Shown piece by piece: positions 19,045 through 27,275 of a stretch of DNA of 64,000 nt (positions are counted from its first letter, which is position 1; the number at the start of each line of letters is the position of its first letter). Where the stretch lies: contig NZ_UIDD01000005.1 in NCBI RefSeq assembly GCF_900497695.1, forward strand, positions 186,001-250,000. The letters run 5' to 3'. The stretch comes from Pseudomonas wadenswilerensis (GTDB taxonomy: Bacteria; Pseudomonadota; Gammaproteobacteria; Pseudomonadales; Pseudomonadaceae). Position numbers and translations under genes: made by a program. The notes below the pieces were generated by a model. The model saw nothing but the letters and a program-made list of their open reading frames with translations. It was not told the DNA's origin and made no database searches.

Positions 19045-19563
19045 ATGAGCAGCCTTAGCGTGTATCACCAGTCCACCCCGGACATTCCCAACAAGGTACT
19101 GACTCACCTGGAGGATATCGCCGCGACCCTGGCCGAGCAGGGCGTGCGTTTCGAGCGTTGGCAGGCAGCCGCGCCCATCCAGGCGGGCGCCAGCGATCAG
19201 CAACTGATCGGCGCTTATCAGCCTGGTATCGATGCGCTGAAGGCCGAGACCGGTTACGCCAGTGTCGAGGTGACCCGCGAAGCGGACGCCAGCTTGCTCG
19301 CCGAACATACCTGTGACGAAGATCGACTGCACTTTTTCGCCGCCGGGCGCGGGCTGGTCAGCCTGCGGATCGAGGACTACATCTATGCGGTGTTGTGCGA
19401 GAAGGGCGATTTGATCGGCGTGCCGGCAGGGGTTCGGCACTGGCTCGACATGGGCGAGGAGCCGCGGTTCGTGGCGATCCGGGTGTTCAACCGGCCGGAA
19501 GGTGGGCTTGCACAGTTTACTGGCGATTCGATTGCCAAGAATTTCCCGCGGCTTGACGACTGA
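19045..19563 (+). CDS. Diverged acireductone dioxygenase (MtnD) homologue, metal site altered
   Basis: A 172-residue cupin clearly related to MtnD of the methionine salvage pathway: MSSLSVYHQSTPDIPNKVL, GVRFERWQAA, FFAAGRGLVSLRI, PAGVRHWLDMGEEPRF and NFPRLDD all align. MtnD binds Fe or Ni with a His-x-His-x3-Glu motif and a distal His. Here the motif reads H88-T-C90-D-E-D-R94, so the second His is Cys and the Glu is Arg; His132 remains. The segment before it is about ten residues shorter than usual. The companion genes mtnB and mtnC are absent nearby. AAGGAG precedes the ATG. Loss of the original activity is inferred. Confidence 0.8.
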   Translation: MSSLSVYHQSTPDIPNKVLTHLEDIAATLAEQGVRFERWQAAAPIQAGASDQQLIGAYQPGIDALKAETGYASVEVTREADASLLAEHTCDEDRLHFFAAGRGLVSLRIEDYIYAVLCEKGDLIGVPAGVRHWLDMGEEPRFVAIRVFNRPEGGLAQFTGDSIAKNFPRLDD

Positions 19564-19572
19564 CAAACGCCA

Positions 19573-19620
19573 TCGCGGGGCAAGCCCGCTCCTACAGGTA
19601 GGAGCGGGCTTGCCCCGCGA
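19573..19620. repeat. REP inverted pair (second family), likely bidirectional terminator
   Basis: A perfect 23-bp inverted repeat with a 2-bp centre; the arms start TCGCGGGGCAAGCCCGCTCC. It fills the gap between convergent genes. This REP family (GGAGCGGGCTTGCCCCGCGA) differs from the CTGGCTTGCCAGCGAT family at 14.7, 36.6 and 63 kb. Confidence 0.9.
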
Positions 19621-19622
19621 AG

Positions 19623-19895
19623 TTACCGATAAGTCGGCAAGGCAAACCGCTGCTGGCTCTGCAACAGCGAAATCACCGGCAACTCGCTGGCCTGTTCAGC
19701 CAGGTCGCGGCGAATCGCACTGATCGCCCACGACAGCTGTTCGGCACTGTGCAGTTGTGCATAAGAAATCGAGCGCTTGGTCTGGGTACCGTCCGTTGCC
19801 CGCAGGGTCAGCAGAATTCCACCGTCGGGGCGCGCCTGGGTGGTGACGTCGTAGGCGGAGAATACCGAGGCGAATTTTTCCTGGATAAGGTCCAT
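19623..19895 (-). CDS. DUF3509 family protein
   Basis: A 90-residue cytosolic protein of a family I recall as nearly confined to Pseudomonas (DUF3509). It has a central beta-rich stretch (YDVTTQARPDGGILLTLRA) and a helical C-terminal half (AEQLSWAISAIRRDLAEQ). AGGAG precedes the ATG at 19895. The function is unknown. The upstream region is AT-rich with a possible promoter. Confidence 0.75.
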   Translation of the reverse strand: MDLIQEKFASVFSAYDVTTQARPDGGILLTLRATDGTQTKRSISYAQLHSAEQLSWAISAIRRDLAEQASELPVISLLQSQQRFALPTYR

Positions 19896-20169
19896 ATCAG
19901 CTCCTGACTGTTAGTGGCAGACATGGAGTGACAGGTGCAGCGACTGTGCCAGCTTTTGTTTTAAATAAAACTATTATTAATCAATGGTTTATAAATTTCA
20001 TTGAAGCGCTCCGCCGTGCATTCTGCATGGTCGTGCATTTTGCACAGTGCATTTTGCAGTGCTGCCTCGGCCAATAGATTTCTTCTGTCATGGCCATGAC
20101 TTATCCCCAGTTGACCCCGCGCGCTCCCTGACAAAGACTTGGGCCTTTCCGATAGCCAGGAGGTTCCCC
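19896..20169. promoter_or_regulatory. Divergent promoter region with three TGCAttyTGCA elements
   Basis: An AT-rich tract (about 19960-20000, TTTAAATAAAACTATTATTA) is followed by three copies of TGCA-TTY-TGCA at 20017-20027, 20034-20044 and 20048-20058. It separates the DUF3509 gene from the ankyrin gene and presumably serves one or both. The repeated small palindromes look like an operator cluster. Confidence 0.4.
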
Positions 20170-20694
20170 ATGTCTGACCAACGTAGCCCCACGCCCATGA
20201 ACGACGACGAGGCTGCGGCGTTCGCCGAAGAGGTGTTCGACCGGGCGCGCAAGGGCGACGCGGTAATGCTCGGGCGCTTGCTGGAAAACGGCCTGCCGGT
20301 GAACCTGCGCAATGGCAATGGCGACACCTTGCTGATGCTTGCCAGTTACCACGGGCATCTGGATGCCGTCGCGGTGTTGCTCGAGTACGGTGCCGATCCG
20401 CAGATTGCCAATGACAAGGGACAGCTGCCCATTGCCGGCGCCGCGTTCAAGGGCAACCTGGAGATGGTCCAGCTGCTGGTGGATAGAGGCGCCGAGGTCG
20501 ATGGCACTTCCGCTGATGGGCGCACCGCGCTGATGATGGCGGCGATGTTCAACCGCACCGTGATCGTCGATTACCTGCTGGCCAAGGGCGCCAACCCACG
20601 CCATCGTGACGCCCGTGGCGCCGATGCCCTGGGCGCTGCGCAAACCATGGGGGCTCCCGAGACTACCGAGCAGTTGCTCAAGCTGCTCGGCTAA
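20170..20694 (+). CDS. Ankyrin repeat protein
   Basis: A 174-residue protein consisting of about four ankyrin repeats: LENGLPVNLRNGNGDTLLML, then YGADPQIANDKGQLPIAGAA, then RGAEVDGTSADGRTALMMAA, then KGANPRHRDARGADALGAA. No signal peptide is seen. In pseudomonads, small ankyrin proteins often accompany catalases (AnkB with KatB in P. aeruginosa), but no catalase gene is adjacent here. AGGAGG precedes the ATG at 20170, and in-frame upstream starts are unlikely. It should mediate protein-protein contacts; the partner is unknown. Confidence 0.85.
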   Translation: MSDQRSPTPMNDDEAAAFAEEVFDRARKGDAVMLGRLLENGLPVNLRNGNGDTLLMLASYHGHLDAVAVLLEYGADPQIANDKGQLPIAGAAFKGNLEMVQLLVDRGAEVDGTSADGRTALMMAAMFNRTVIVDYLLAKGANPRHRDARGADALGAAQTMGAPETTEQLLKLLG

Positions 20695-20754
20695 CCCTCC
20701 GGGGCCTTTTACGGCTATCCTTGGCGACTTTTTTCACCGTCGCAGGGCCCCTTC

Positions 20755-21285
20755 ATGAAATCCCAACTGGTCGAACTCATCGGCAAAATCAGCGCTGGCT
20801 GCATGCGCGAAGAAGACATTGCGCGCATCGCCGACGAAGCCGCCCAGGCCTATGCCGACCCGCAGGCGTTCCTCGCCGCCAACCCGGACATCAACTACGA
20901 CGACAGCTTCCCGATCCCGCTGGGTGAATGGATTGTCGTCGGCAGCCTGCCCGATACCGTGTTGTTCCAGGCCGATACCTACCAGGACCTGTTCGCCCAG
21001 ATCGTCGACTCCTTTGACAAGACCGTGCCGTTCAACCTCAAGCCCAAGCAGTTGGCCAAGGTCGAGCCGCTGACCGCACTCAACCGCATCCAGGTGCAGA
21101 TGGGGGCGATGAACAAGGAAGCCGGCGGCTATGTGCTGATGAACTTCAGCCAGTTGCTCGACGATGAGCTGCAGATGGTACTGGTTGGCAACGACGACCT
21201 GCCGCGAGTGCTGGAGCTGTGCGCTGAAGTCGGCATCGCCGCAGCGCCGGCCCTGGAAGCGCTGCGGGTTGCCGTGCACGTTTAA
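20755..21285 (+). CDS. Conserved hypothetical protein
   Basis: A 176-residue soluble, acidic protein not recognised by family. It has an N-terminal helical region (SQLVELIGKISAGCMREEDIARIADEAAQAY), a central segment with NPDINYDDSFPIPLGEWIVVGSLPDTVLFQADTY at about 42-75, and a C-terminal helical end. No signal peptide, membrane helix or catalytic motif is evident. It is 60 bp downstream of the ankyrin gene on the same strand. Its end overlaps the convergent ZIP gene by 4 bp. Confidence 0.7.
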   Translation: MKSQLVELIGKISAGCMREEDIARIADEAAQAYADPQAFLAANPDINYDDSFPIPLGEWIVVGSLPDTVLFQADTYQDLFAQIVDSFDKTVPFNLKPKQLAKVEPLTALNRIQVQMGAMNKEAGGYVLMNFSQLLDDELQMVLVGNDDLPRVLELCAEVGIAAAPALEALRVAVHV

Positions 21286-22223
21286 CCGAGAGCGGTATCG
21301 AGGAACATCATCACTGCAAAGCCGCCCATCAGGCCCAGGGTTGCCGAGGTCTGGTGGCCATTGCGGTGGGTTTCCGGGATCACTTCGTGGGATACCACGA
21401 AGATCATCGCCCCGGCAGCCAGGCCCATGCTCACCGGGTAGGCAATGGCAAAGCCGGTGGAAATGCCCAGGCCGATCACGGCGCCAATGGGCTCCATCAG
21501 GCCCGAGCCGATCGCCACCAGCGCCGCCTTGAAGGTCGAAAGACCGGTTGCGCGCAGCGCCAGAGCCACAGCGAGGCCTTCGGGAATATCCTGGATAGCG
21601 ATGGCGCTGGTCAGCGGCAGGCCGACATTGAGGTCGCCGCTGGCAAAGCTGACGCCAATGGCCATGCCCTCGGGCAGGTTGTGCAGGGTGATCGCCAGCA
21701 CGAACAGCCACACGCGGTTGATCCGGTCCGCCTGCGGGCCGCACGGGCCGGTGCTTTCGTGTTCGTGCGGGGTGAAGCGGTCGAGGCCGAGCATCAGCAG
21801 CACGCCCAGGCCCATGCCGATCACCACCGTCAGTGCCGCGTAAGGGCCGTTGCCGGTGATCTCCCGGGCTGCGTCGAGGCCCGGCAGGATCAGCGAGAAC
21901 GAACTGGCGGCGAGCATCATGCCTGCGGCAAACCCGAGCATCACATCCTGGGTGCGCGCGCTGATTTCACGCAGCACCACGGCCATGACCGCGCCCAGTG
22001 CGGTGGCGGCAAACCCGGCGAGGCCGCCGAGCATGGCCATGTGCAGGTTTTGCTGGTGGTCGCCATGCACGGCATTCCAGGCACTGGCGATCAGCAGACC
22101 GAGCACCACCAGCAAACTCAGGCCCAGGCCTGCGCTAAGCCACGGGGTACTTTGTGCCTGTTGCAGCCAGGCGTTCCACAGTGGGACGGGGGCGGGGCTG
22201 CTGTGGCTGTGGGCGGGTGGCAT
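21282..22223 (-). CDS. ZIP family metal (zinc) transporter
   Basis: A 313-residue inner-membrane protein with eight or so helices. The metal-binding helices carry HNLPEGMAIG and QDIPEGLAVAL, the paired ZIP signatures, with a third polar helix VVSHEVIPETHR. A His-rich N-terminus (PPAHSHSSP) and the cytosolic loop TPHEHESTGPCG may bind metal. It probably imports Zn2+ or other divalent cations (GufA subfamily). AGAGGTCC precedes the ATG. No Zur box was recognised upstream. Confidence 0.9.
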   Translation of the reverse strand: MPPAHSHSSPAPVPLWNAWLQQAQSTPWLSAGLGLSLLVVLGLLIASAWNAVHGDHQQNLHMAMLGGLAGFAATALGAVMAVVLREISARTQDVMLGFAAGMMLAASSFSLILPGLDAAREITGNGPYAALTVVIGMGLGVLLMLGLDRFTPHEHESTGPCGPQADRINRVWLFVLAITLHNLPEGMAIGVSFASGDLNVGLPLTSAIAIQDIPEGLAVALALRATGLSTFKAALVAIGSGLMEPIGAVIGLGISTGFAIAYPVSMGLAAGAMIFVVSHEVIPETHRNGHQTSATLGLMGGFAVMMFLDTALG

Positions 22224-22352
22224 AGGGACCTCTCTGGCGCAATTCGATGAAACGAGTGTAACCAGCGCTACAGGGCCGCGGCGAACGATTCGCCTCTATG
22301 GGGCTGATAGCCAGCTATCCTGAGGGGCAGGCTCGATCAAGGGAGCAACACC

Positions 22353-22544
22353 ATGGGTTCTACTTTCAATAGCCTGGTTGGGCTGATCATCCTCGCCCTG
22401 GACATCTGGGCGATCATCAATGTGATCAAGAGCGGTGCCAGTGGTGGCGCCAAGATTCTCTGGATCCTGCTGATTCTGCTGCTGCCGGTACTGGGCCTGA
22501 TCATCTGGGCGATCGCCGGGCCGCGGGGCAATGTGCGGCTGTAG
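22353..22544 (+). CDS. Small PLDc_N-type membrane protein
   Basis: A 63-residue protein with two hydrophobic helices (about 8-25 and 35-55). The connecting loop and the end (IWAIAGPRG) match the phospholipase D N-terminal (PLDc_N) membrane module, which in bacteria is often free-standing. GGGAGC precedes the ATG. The function is unknown; it probably lies in the inner membrane. Confidence 0.75.
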   Translation: MGSTFNSLVGLIILALDIWAIINVIKSGASGGAKILWILLILLLPVLGLIIWAIAGPRGNVRL

Positions 22545-22547
22545 CTC

Positions 22548-22572
22548 TGTGGGAGCGGGCTTGCCCCGCGAT
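22548..22572 (+). repeat. Single REP unit
   Basis: TGTGGGAGCGGGCTTGCCCC followed by GCGAT, one copy of the REP family found paired at 19573. It lies between two convergent genes. Confidence 0.75.
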
Positions 22573-22577
22573 AATCT

Positions 22578-23051
22578 TCAGATCAACCAGGTCCCCTCCA
22601 GTTCCAACAGGATCTGCTTGCGCTCGATGCCCCCGGCAAACCCGGTGAGGGTGCCATTGCTGCCAATCACTCGATGGCAGGGGATGATGATTGCAATCGG
22701 GTTGGCACCATTGGCAGTGCCCACTGCCCGCACCGATCTGGGGTTGCCAATAGCCTGGGCAAGCTCGCCGTAGCTGCAGGTGGTGCCATAGGGAATACGC
22801 TGCAGGGCCTGCCACACCTCGCGCTGGAACGGCGTACCCTGGGGGGCCAGGCGCACTTCGAATTGTTCGCGCTGACGGGCAAAGTACTGGTCCAGCTGGC
22901 GCGCCACATCGTCCAGCTGGTTGCTGGCCGGCTGCCAGTCCTCGGCCAGTTCCCAGGGTTGGGCGGCGTCCATGTGCAGCATGCGCAGGCCCTGATCGTC
23001 ACCTGCCAATAGCAGCGGGCCAAGCGGGCTTGGGAGGTAGCGATAAAACAT
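22578..23051 (-). CDS. ogt: Methylated-DNA-protein-cysteine methyltransferase
   Basis: A 157-residue suicide repair protein that removes O6-methyl groups from guanine. The active-site motif [10 protein letters not shown] places the acceptor at Cys125. The helix-turn-helix region ([19 protein letters not shown], then [12 protein letters not shown]) and the GTANGANP turn are complete. It lacks the AraC-like domains of Ada, so it is the Ogt type. No ada-like gene is nearby. The ribosome-binding site is weak. Confidence 0.92.
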   Translation of the reverse strand: MFYRYLPSPLGPLLLAGDDQGLRMLHMDAAQPWELAEDWQPASNQLDDVARQLDQYFARQREQFEVRLAPQGTPFQREVWQALQRIPYGTTCSYGELAQAIGNPRSVRAVGTANGANPIAIIIPCHRVIGSNGTLTGFAGGIERKQILLELEGTWLI

Positions 23052-23236
23052 GGCGTAATGATCTCTTTGCGGATAACCCTGATTCTATTACGAAATTTTC
23101 ACAATCGATTGCCGACAATTTGCGCGCGCAATTATCCGTTCGCCGAATGGCCGTGCAACGCGCTCGCGTTTAGGGCACATTTGCCGATTCGTTTTACCGC
23201 CTTCCTCGAACCTGAACCCTAGGGATCTTCCAATTC
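23052..23236. promoter_or_regulatory. Divergent intergenic region with GCGCGC-centred near-palindrome
   Basis: AATTTGCGCGCGCAATT (23117-23133) is a near-palindrome midway between ogt and the LtaS-type gene. Its right half, GCGCGCAATTAT, is identical to the stretch upstream of ohr at 53813-53824. Confidence 0.3.
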
Positions 23237-25312
23237 ATGGCTACCACGGACGCCTTGAGTCAACAGCGGGCTGCATCGCGCCCGTTGCAAACGACGCTGA
23301 AATCGCATCTGGCCTACACCCTGCTGTGCGGTCTGGTGATCATGCTGATGCTCAGCCTGGTTCGCCTGGCCCTGCTGGTCTACAACAACGACATGATCGG
23401 CGACACGCCGATGTCGACCGTGGCCGAGGGTTTCCTCAATGGCCTGCGCTTCGACCTGCGGGTTGTGGTGTACCTTAGCATTCCGCTGCTGCTGGCAATC
23501 CTCAGCACCCGGGCGATGGCCGCGCGCGGCTTGTTCCGGGCCTGGCTGACCATCGCCTCGAGCATCGTCATGTTCCTCGGCCTGATGGAGATGGACTTCT
23601 ATCGCGAGTTCCACCAGCGCCTCAACGGCCTGGTGTTCCAGTACGTCAAGGAAGACCCGAAAACCGTCCTGAGCATGCTCTGGTACGGCTTCCCGGTGGT
23701 GCGCTACCTGCTGGCCTGGGCCTTTGGCACCTGGCTGCTGAGCCTGCTGTTCAAGGGCATCGACCGCCTGACCCGGCCTAATGACGTGTATGAAAGCCAG
23801 ATGGCCAGCGCAGCGCCCTGGTATGTGCGTGGCGTGGTGTTCTTCATGATCCTGCTGGTGGCGGTCATCGCTGCCCGCGGCACCCTGCGCCAGGGCCCGC
23901 CCATGCGTTGGGGCGATGCCTTCACCACCGACTCGAACTTCGTCAACCAGCTGGGCCTGAACGGCACCCTGACCCTGATCGACGCCGCCAAGAGCCGTTT
24001 TGGCGAGGACCGCGCCAACATCTGGAAGTCGACCATCGAGCAGGGCCTGGCTACCCAGACCGTGCGCGACATGCTGCTGACTGGCAACGACAAGCTGGTC
24101 GATGCCGACAGCGCTGCGGTGCGCCGTGATTTCATCCCGCCAGCGGACAACACCCTGCCGATCAAGAACGTCGTGGTGATCCTCATGGAGAGCTTCGCCG
24201 GTCATTCGGTAGGCGCCCTGGGCAGCCCGAACAACATCACCCCGTACTTCGACAAACTGGCGAAAGAGGGCTTGCTGTTCGACCGCTTCTTCTCCAACGG
24301 CACCCACACCCACCAGGGTATGTTCGCCACCATGGCCTGCTACCCGAACCTGCCGGGCTTCGAGTACCTGATGCAGACCCCGGAAGGCGGCCACAAGCTT
24401 TCGGGCCTGCCGGCGCTGCTCAGCGCCCGTGACTACGACGACGTCTACGTCTACAACGGTGACTTTGCCTGGGACAACCAGTCCGGTTTCTTCGGCAACC
24501 AGGGCATGACCACCTTCATCGGCCGTAACGACTTCGTCGATCCGGTGTTCTCCGACCCGACCTGGGGCGTGTCCGACCAGGACATGTTCGACCGCGGTAA
24601 CGAAGAGCTGGCCCGGCACGATGGCAAGAAGCCGATCTACGCGCTGCTGCAGACCCTGTCCAACCATACGCCGTATGCGCTGCCGAAGGATCTGCCGGTC
24701 GAGAAGGTCACAGGCCAGGGCCGCCTGGACGAGCACCTGACCGCCATGCGCTACTCCGACTGGGCCCTGGGCCAGTTCTTCGAGAAGGCGCGCAAGGAGC
24801 CTTACTTCAAGGAAACCCTGTTCGTCATCGTTGGCGACCATGGCTTCGGCAACCACCAGCAGGTCACCGAGCTCGACCTCGGGCGCTTCAACGTGCCGCT
24901 GCTGCTGATTGCCCCGGGCATCCAGGACAAGTTCGGTGCGGTCAACCACACCGTGGGTACCCAGATCGACATCGTGCCGACCATCATGGGCCGCCTGGGC
25001 GGCGAAACCCGTCACCAGTGCTGGGGCCGTGACCTGCTCAACCTGCCGGCCGGTGATCCGGGCTTCGGCATGATCAAACCATCGGGCAGCGAGCAGATCG
25101 TCGGCCTGGTCAAGGGCGATCGCATCCTGATCGAGGCCAAGGACATGTCGCCACGCATGTACCGCTACGAGCTGGGCGCCAACTTCAAGGCCGAGCTGAT
25201 CGAAGCCCCGGACCAGAAGGACCTGACTCACAAGCTCGAGTCGTTCATCCAGACGGCGACCAAGAGCTTGCTGGACAACACCGCGGGTGTAGTGCACGGC
25301 ACCCCGGAATAA
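23237..25312 (+). CDS. LtaS-type sulfatase-fold membrane enzyme (phosphoglycerol transferase family)
   Basis: A 691-residue protein with about five N-terminal transmembrane helices (about 20-190) and a large periplasmic sulfatase/alkaline-phosphatase fold domain. The metal and nucleophile region shows VVVILMESFAGHS near residue 312, FFSNGTHTHQGMFATMACYP near residue 350 and the distal VIVGDHGFGNHQQ near residue 530. In Gram-negatives this family (LTA synthase / OpgB-like) transfers phosphoglycerol or phosphoethanolamine to glycans or lipids; the acceptor here is unknown. A strong terminator follows. From memory, the P. aeruginosa equivalent is PA1689. Confidence 0.86.
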   Translation: MATTDALSQQRAASRPLQTTLKSHLAYTLLCGLVIMLMLSLVRLALLVYNNDMIGDTPMSTVAEGFLNGLRFDLRVVVYLSIPLLLAILSTRAMAARGLFRAWLTIASSIVMFLGLMEMDFYREFHQRLNGLVFQYVKEDPKTVLSMLWYGFPVVRYLLAWAFGTWLLSLLFKGIDRLTRPNDVYESQMASAAPWYVRGVVFFMILLVAVIAARGTLRQGPPMRWGDAFTTDSNFVNQLGLNGTLTLIDAAKSRFGEDRANIWKSTIEQGLATQTVRDMLLTGNDKLVDADSAAVRRDFIPPADNTLPIKNVVVILMESFAGHSVGALGSPNNITPYFDKLAKEGLLFDRFFSNGTHTHQGMFATMACYPNLPGFEYLMQTPEGGHKLSGLPALLSARDYDDVYVYNGDFAWDNQSGFFGNQGMTTFIGRNDFVDPVFSDPTWGVSDQDMFDRGNEELARHDGKKPIYALLQTLSNHTPYALPKDLPVEKVTGQGRLDEHLTAMRYSDWALGQFFEKARKEPYFKETLFVIVGDHGFGNHQQVTELDLGRFNVPLLLIAPGIQDKFGAVNHTVGTQIDIVPTIMGRLGGETRHQCWGRDLLNLPAGDPGFGMIKPSGSEQIVGLVKGDRILIEAKDMSPRMYRYELGANFKAELIEAPDQKDLTHKLESFIQTATKSLLDNTAGVVHGTPE

Positions 25313-25336
25313 CGTCGTTGCTAGCGCTGTAAACAG

Positions 25337-25367
25337 GACCCCGGCTTGCCGGGGTCTTGGCTTTTTG
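25337..25367 (+). terminator. Intrinsic terminator after the LtaS-type gene
   Basis: GACCCCGGC and GCCGGGGTC form a 9-bp stem with a TT loop, followed by TTGGCTTTTT. It ends transcription 45 bp after the stop codon. Confidence 0.85.
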
Positions 25368-25440
25368 TGCCATGGATGCTCAAATTGCGCGCCTCGGGAA
25401 GCGGGGGCTGGAATGGCGCCCATCAAAAAAGGATTTTTGC

Positions 25441-26775
25441 GTGCGAGTGTTCGTGTTGTTTGCCTGCCTGTGCCATTCACTGTTGGCGGTGGCCGATGTT
25501 GCCTCAGCGGATTACCAGACGCCCCCCGGCTGGCGCACCGAATGCTTGGGCCGGGTGCAGTTCGATGTACCCCAGGACATTGCCTGGCACGTTTCCAGTG
25601 GTTACTGGCAATACTACAATTTCGATCTCCCCGACCCCACGATCACCCCTGGGGACAAGCAGATTGCCTACGGCGAAGGGTTGACCGGCGAGCTGCCCTT
25701 TCTGGTCGACATCGAGGTCAGCCCGTTGACCACCCGTGCACTCTACGAACAGATCCGCTATGTGCAGAGCCTCACCCGTGGCCCGGCGCAGGAGCGGGTG
25801 GTGAAGGCGCAGATGGAGGCGCTGGATGCTGCCATCTCTGCGAGCCGTGACGATGAAGCGCGCTACAGGGCCCTGAGTGATCAGTACTACGACTTGCGTG
25901 AAAAGCTCCAGCGCATAGGCTATGTGACTTCGCAGCTGGTGGTGCTTGACGACATGATCAAGCAATTTACTGCCGAGGGGCGGCCGGTGGCGAAGCTGCA
26001 GGTCGAGCGCGATGCCTTCTTCGCGGAGCAGGCACAATGGCCGACCGATGTAGAGTACGAGCATGAGCGCTTTATCGAGCTGGGTGTGCCGGACGCCTCT
26101 GCAAACTGGTATGAAGGTAATCTGACTGCCTACCTGTGGCGCGATCAACGCATCTACCGATTCAAATTCTACAGTGGCGCCAATACGGCTACAGACACCG
26201 CTGCGCTGGCCCGGCTGGAGCCCAGGGCGCGCGCTGTGCTGGCCGCGTTCCGCACCCGCAAGCAATACGAAATTCCCCAGGACAACGGCTTCTGTGTGCC
26301 CTTCGGCTTCATTGCCGACGATGGCACACCGCGGCATGCCATCACCCTGGGCCTCAACCCTGCAGACAACCCGAAACTGCTGCACCGCCTGAGCATGAGC
26401 AGTGACAGCGACAAGGCCGTCGAGATGGTGCCGATGCTGCTGGATCGACTGATTGTCAACCCGTTTCCGATGCATATCAGTGTCGATAAGTTCGGGCCCT
26501 CAAGCGTGCGGATCGGTGCCGCCAAGGGCAGGTTCGGTGGCGCACGCTTTCGCGTCTATGAGCCTGACAGTCTCAAGCCGGCGGCCACTGAAACGTTCAG
26601 GATGGTCGCTGGCGCCGTGAGCTCCGGCTACCAGCCCACCGTGGTACTGGGAGTGACCGATGAACACTCCGAGCCGCCGCTGGAGTTCGAGCCCTCCAGG
26701 GACCAATTCCTGCGCACGCTGCAAAGCATACGTGCGCTGCCGGGCGGCCATCGCTTTGAGCCGCAAGTCGACTGA
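25441..26775 (+). CDS. Exported protein, possible Tli4-type T6SS immunity protein
   Basis: A 444-residue protein with a signal peptide when read from GTG 25441 (VRVFVLFACLCHSLLAVADVA); AAGGA lies 7 bp upstream. Longer in-frame starts run into the preceding terminator. The mature part has a PPGWRTECLGRVQFDVP start, a helical middle (about 110-200) and the stretch IPQDNGFCVPFGFIADDGTP near residue 280. The last resembles Tli4, the immunity protein of the type VI phospholipase effector Tle4. No effector or VgrG gene is adjacent. The assignment is from motif memory and could be wrong; the periplasmic location is firmer. Confidence 0.55.
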   Translation: MRVFVLFACLCHSLLAVADVASADYQTPPGWRTECLGRVQFDVPQDIAWHVSSGYWQYYNFDLPDPTITPGDKQIAYGEGLTGELPFLVDIEVSPLTTRALYEQIRYVQSLTRGPAQERVVKAQMEALDAAISASRDDEARYRALSDQYYDLREKLQRIGYVTSQLVVLDDMIKQFTAEGRPVAKLQVERDAFFAEQAQWPTDVEYEHERFIELGVPDASANWYEGNLTAYLWRDQRIYRFKFYSGANTATDTAALARLEPRARAVLAAFRTRKQYEIPQDNGFCVPFGFIADDGTPRHAITLGLNPADNPKLLHRLSMSSDSDKAVEMVPMLLDRLIVNPFPMHISVDKFGPSSVRIGAAKGRFGGARFRVYEPDSLKPAATETFRMVAGAVSSGYQPTVVLGVTDEHSEPPLEFEPSRDQFLRTLQSIRALPGGHRFEPQVD

Positions 26776-26848
26776 ACAACCACCCCGCGGCGAGGTCAAC
26801 GGAAGGTAGGCCAGATTCACCCTGAACATCGGTACAGAGGAGAGTCCA

Positions 26849-27085
26849 ATGAAAGACTGGGTCATTACTTTTGTTGATCAGAAGGGCGAGCGTACCTCGC
26901 TGCCTCTCACCGCAGAGCTTGAGCCGAGCATCGAAGAGGCTGCGCGGCTTATTCGTACCCATCTGTTTCCGGTCATGGACGAACTGGACCTCACTGATTT
27001 CGAGGGCCGCACACCCTCACCGACGGCCAAATGGCTGAAAGAGCAGAACGGGGTAGAGATCACCGCCATCACTGAAGCCCCCTGA
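26849..27085 (+). CDS. Small hypothetical protein
   Basis: A 78-residue acidic, soluble protein with no recognised family. It appears as a beta hairpin (MKDWVITFVDQKGERTSLPL) followed by a helix (EPSIEEAARLIRTHLFPVMDEL). A clear AGAGGAG precedes the ATG, supporting translation. It lies 73 bp after the possible Tli4-type gene on the same strand. No function is proposed. Confidence 0.65.
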   Translation: MKDWVITFVDQKGERTSLPLTAELEPSIEEAARLIRTHLFPVMDELDLTDFEGRTPSPTAKWLKEQNGVEITAITEAP

Positions 27086-27275
27086 ACCCGCTTGCTGGCT
27101 GGCACGCCGGGCAATCAGGCGCTACGCTGCAGACAAGGTCGGGCAGTTTCTTCTGATTGTCCGGGCTTGCCGATCCACGTCACGCAACAGCTCGAATTGC
27201 CCCCGCACGTCTTGTGTGGCGGGCAGGTGCGTTTTGCACTGAAAGTCTATCCATCGGTAATGAGGAGGACGATTC

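Noticed and set aside
23219..25480. 753-codon open frame on the minus strand opposite the LtaS-type gene
   Set aside because: High GC leaves antisense frames open. Its protein is rich in His, Gln, Gly and Arg with no domain, while the plus frame has clear helices and catalytic motifs.
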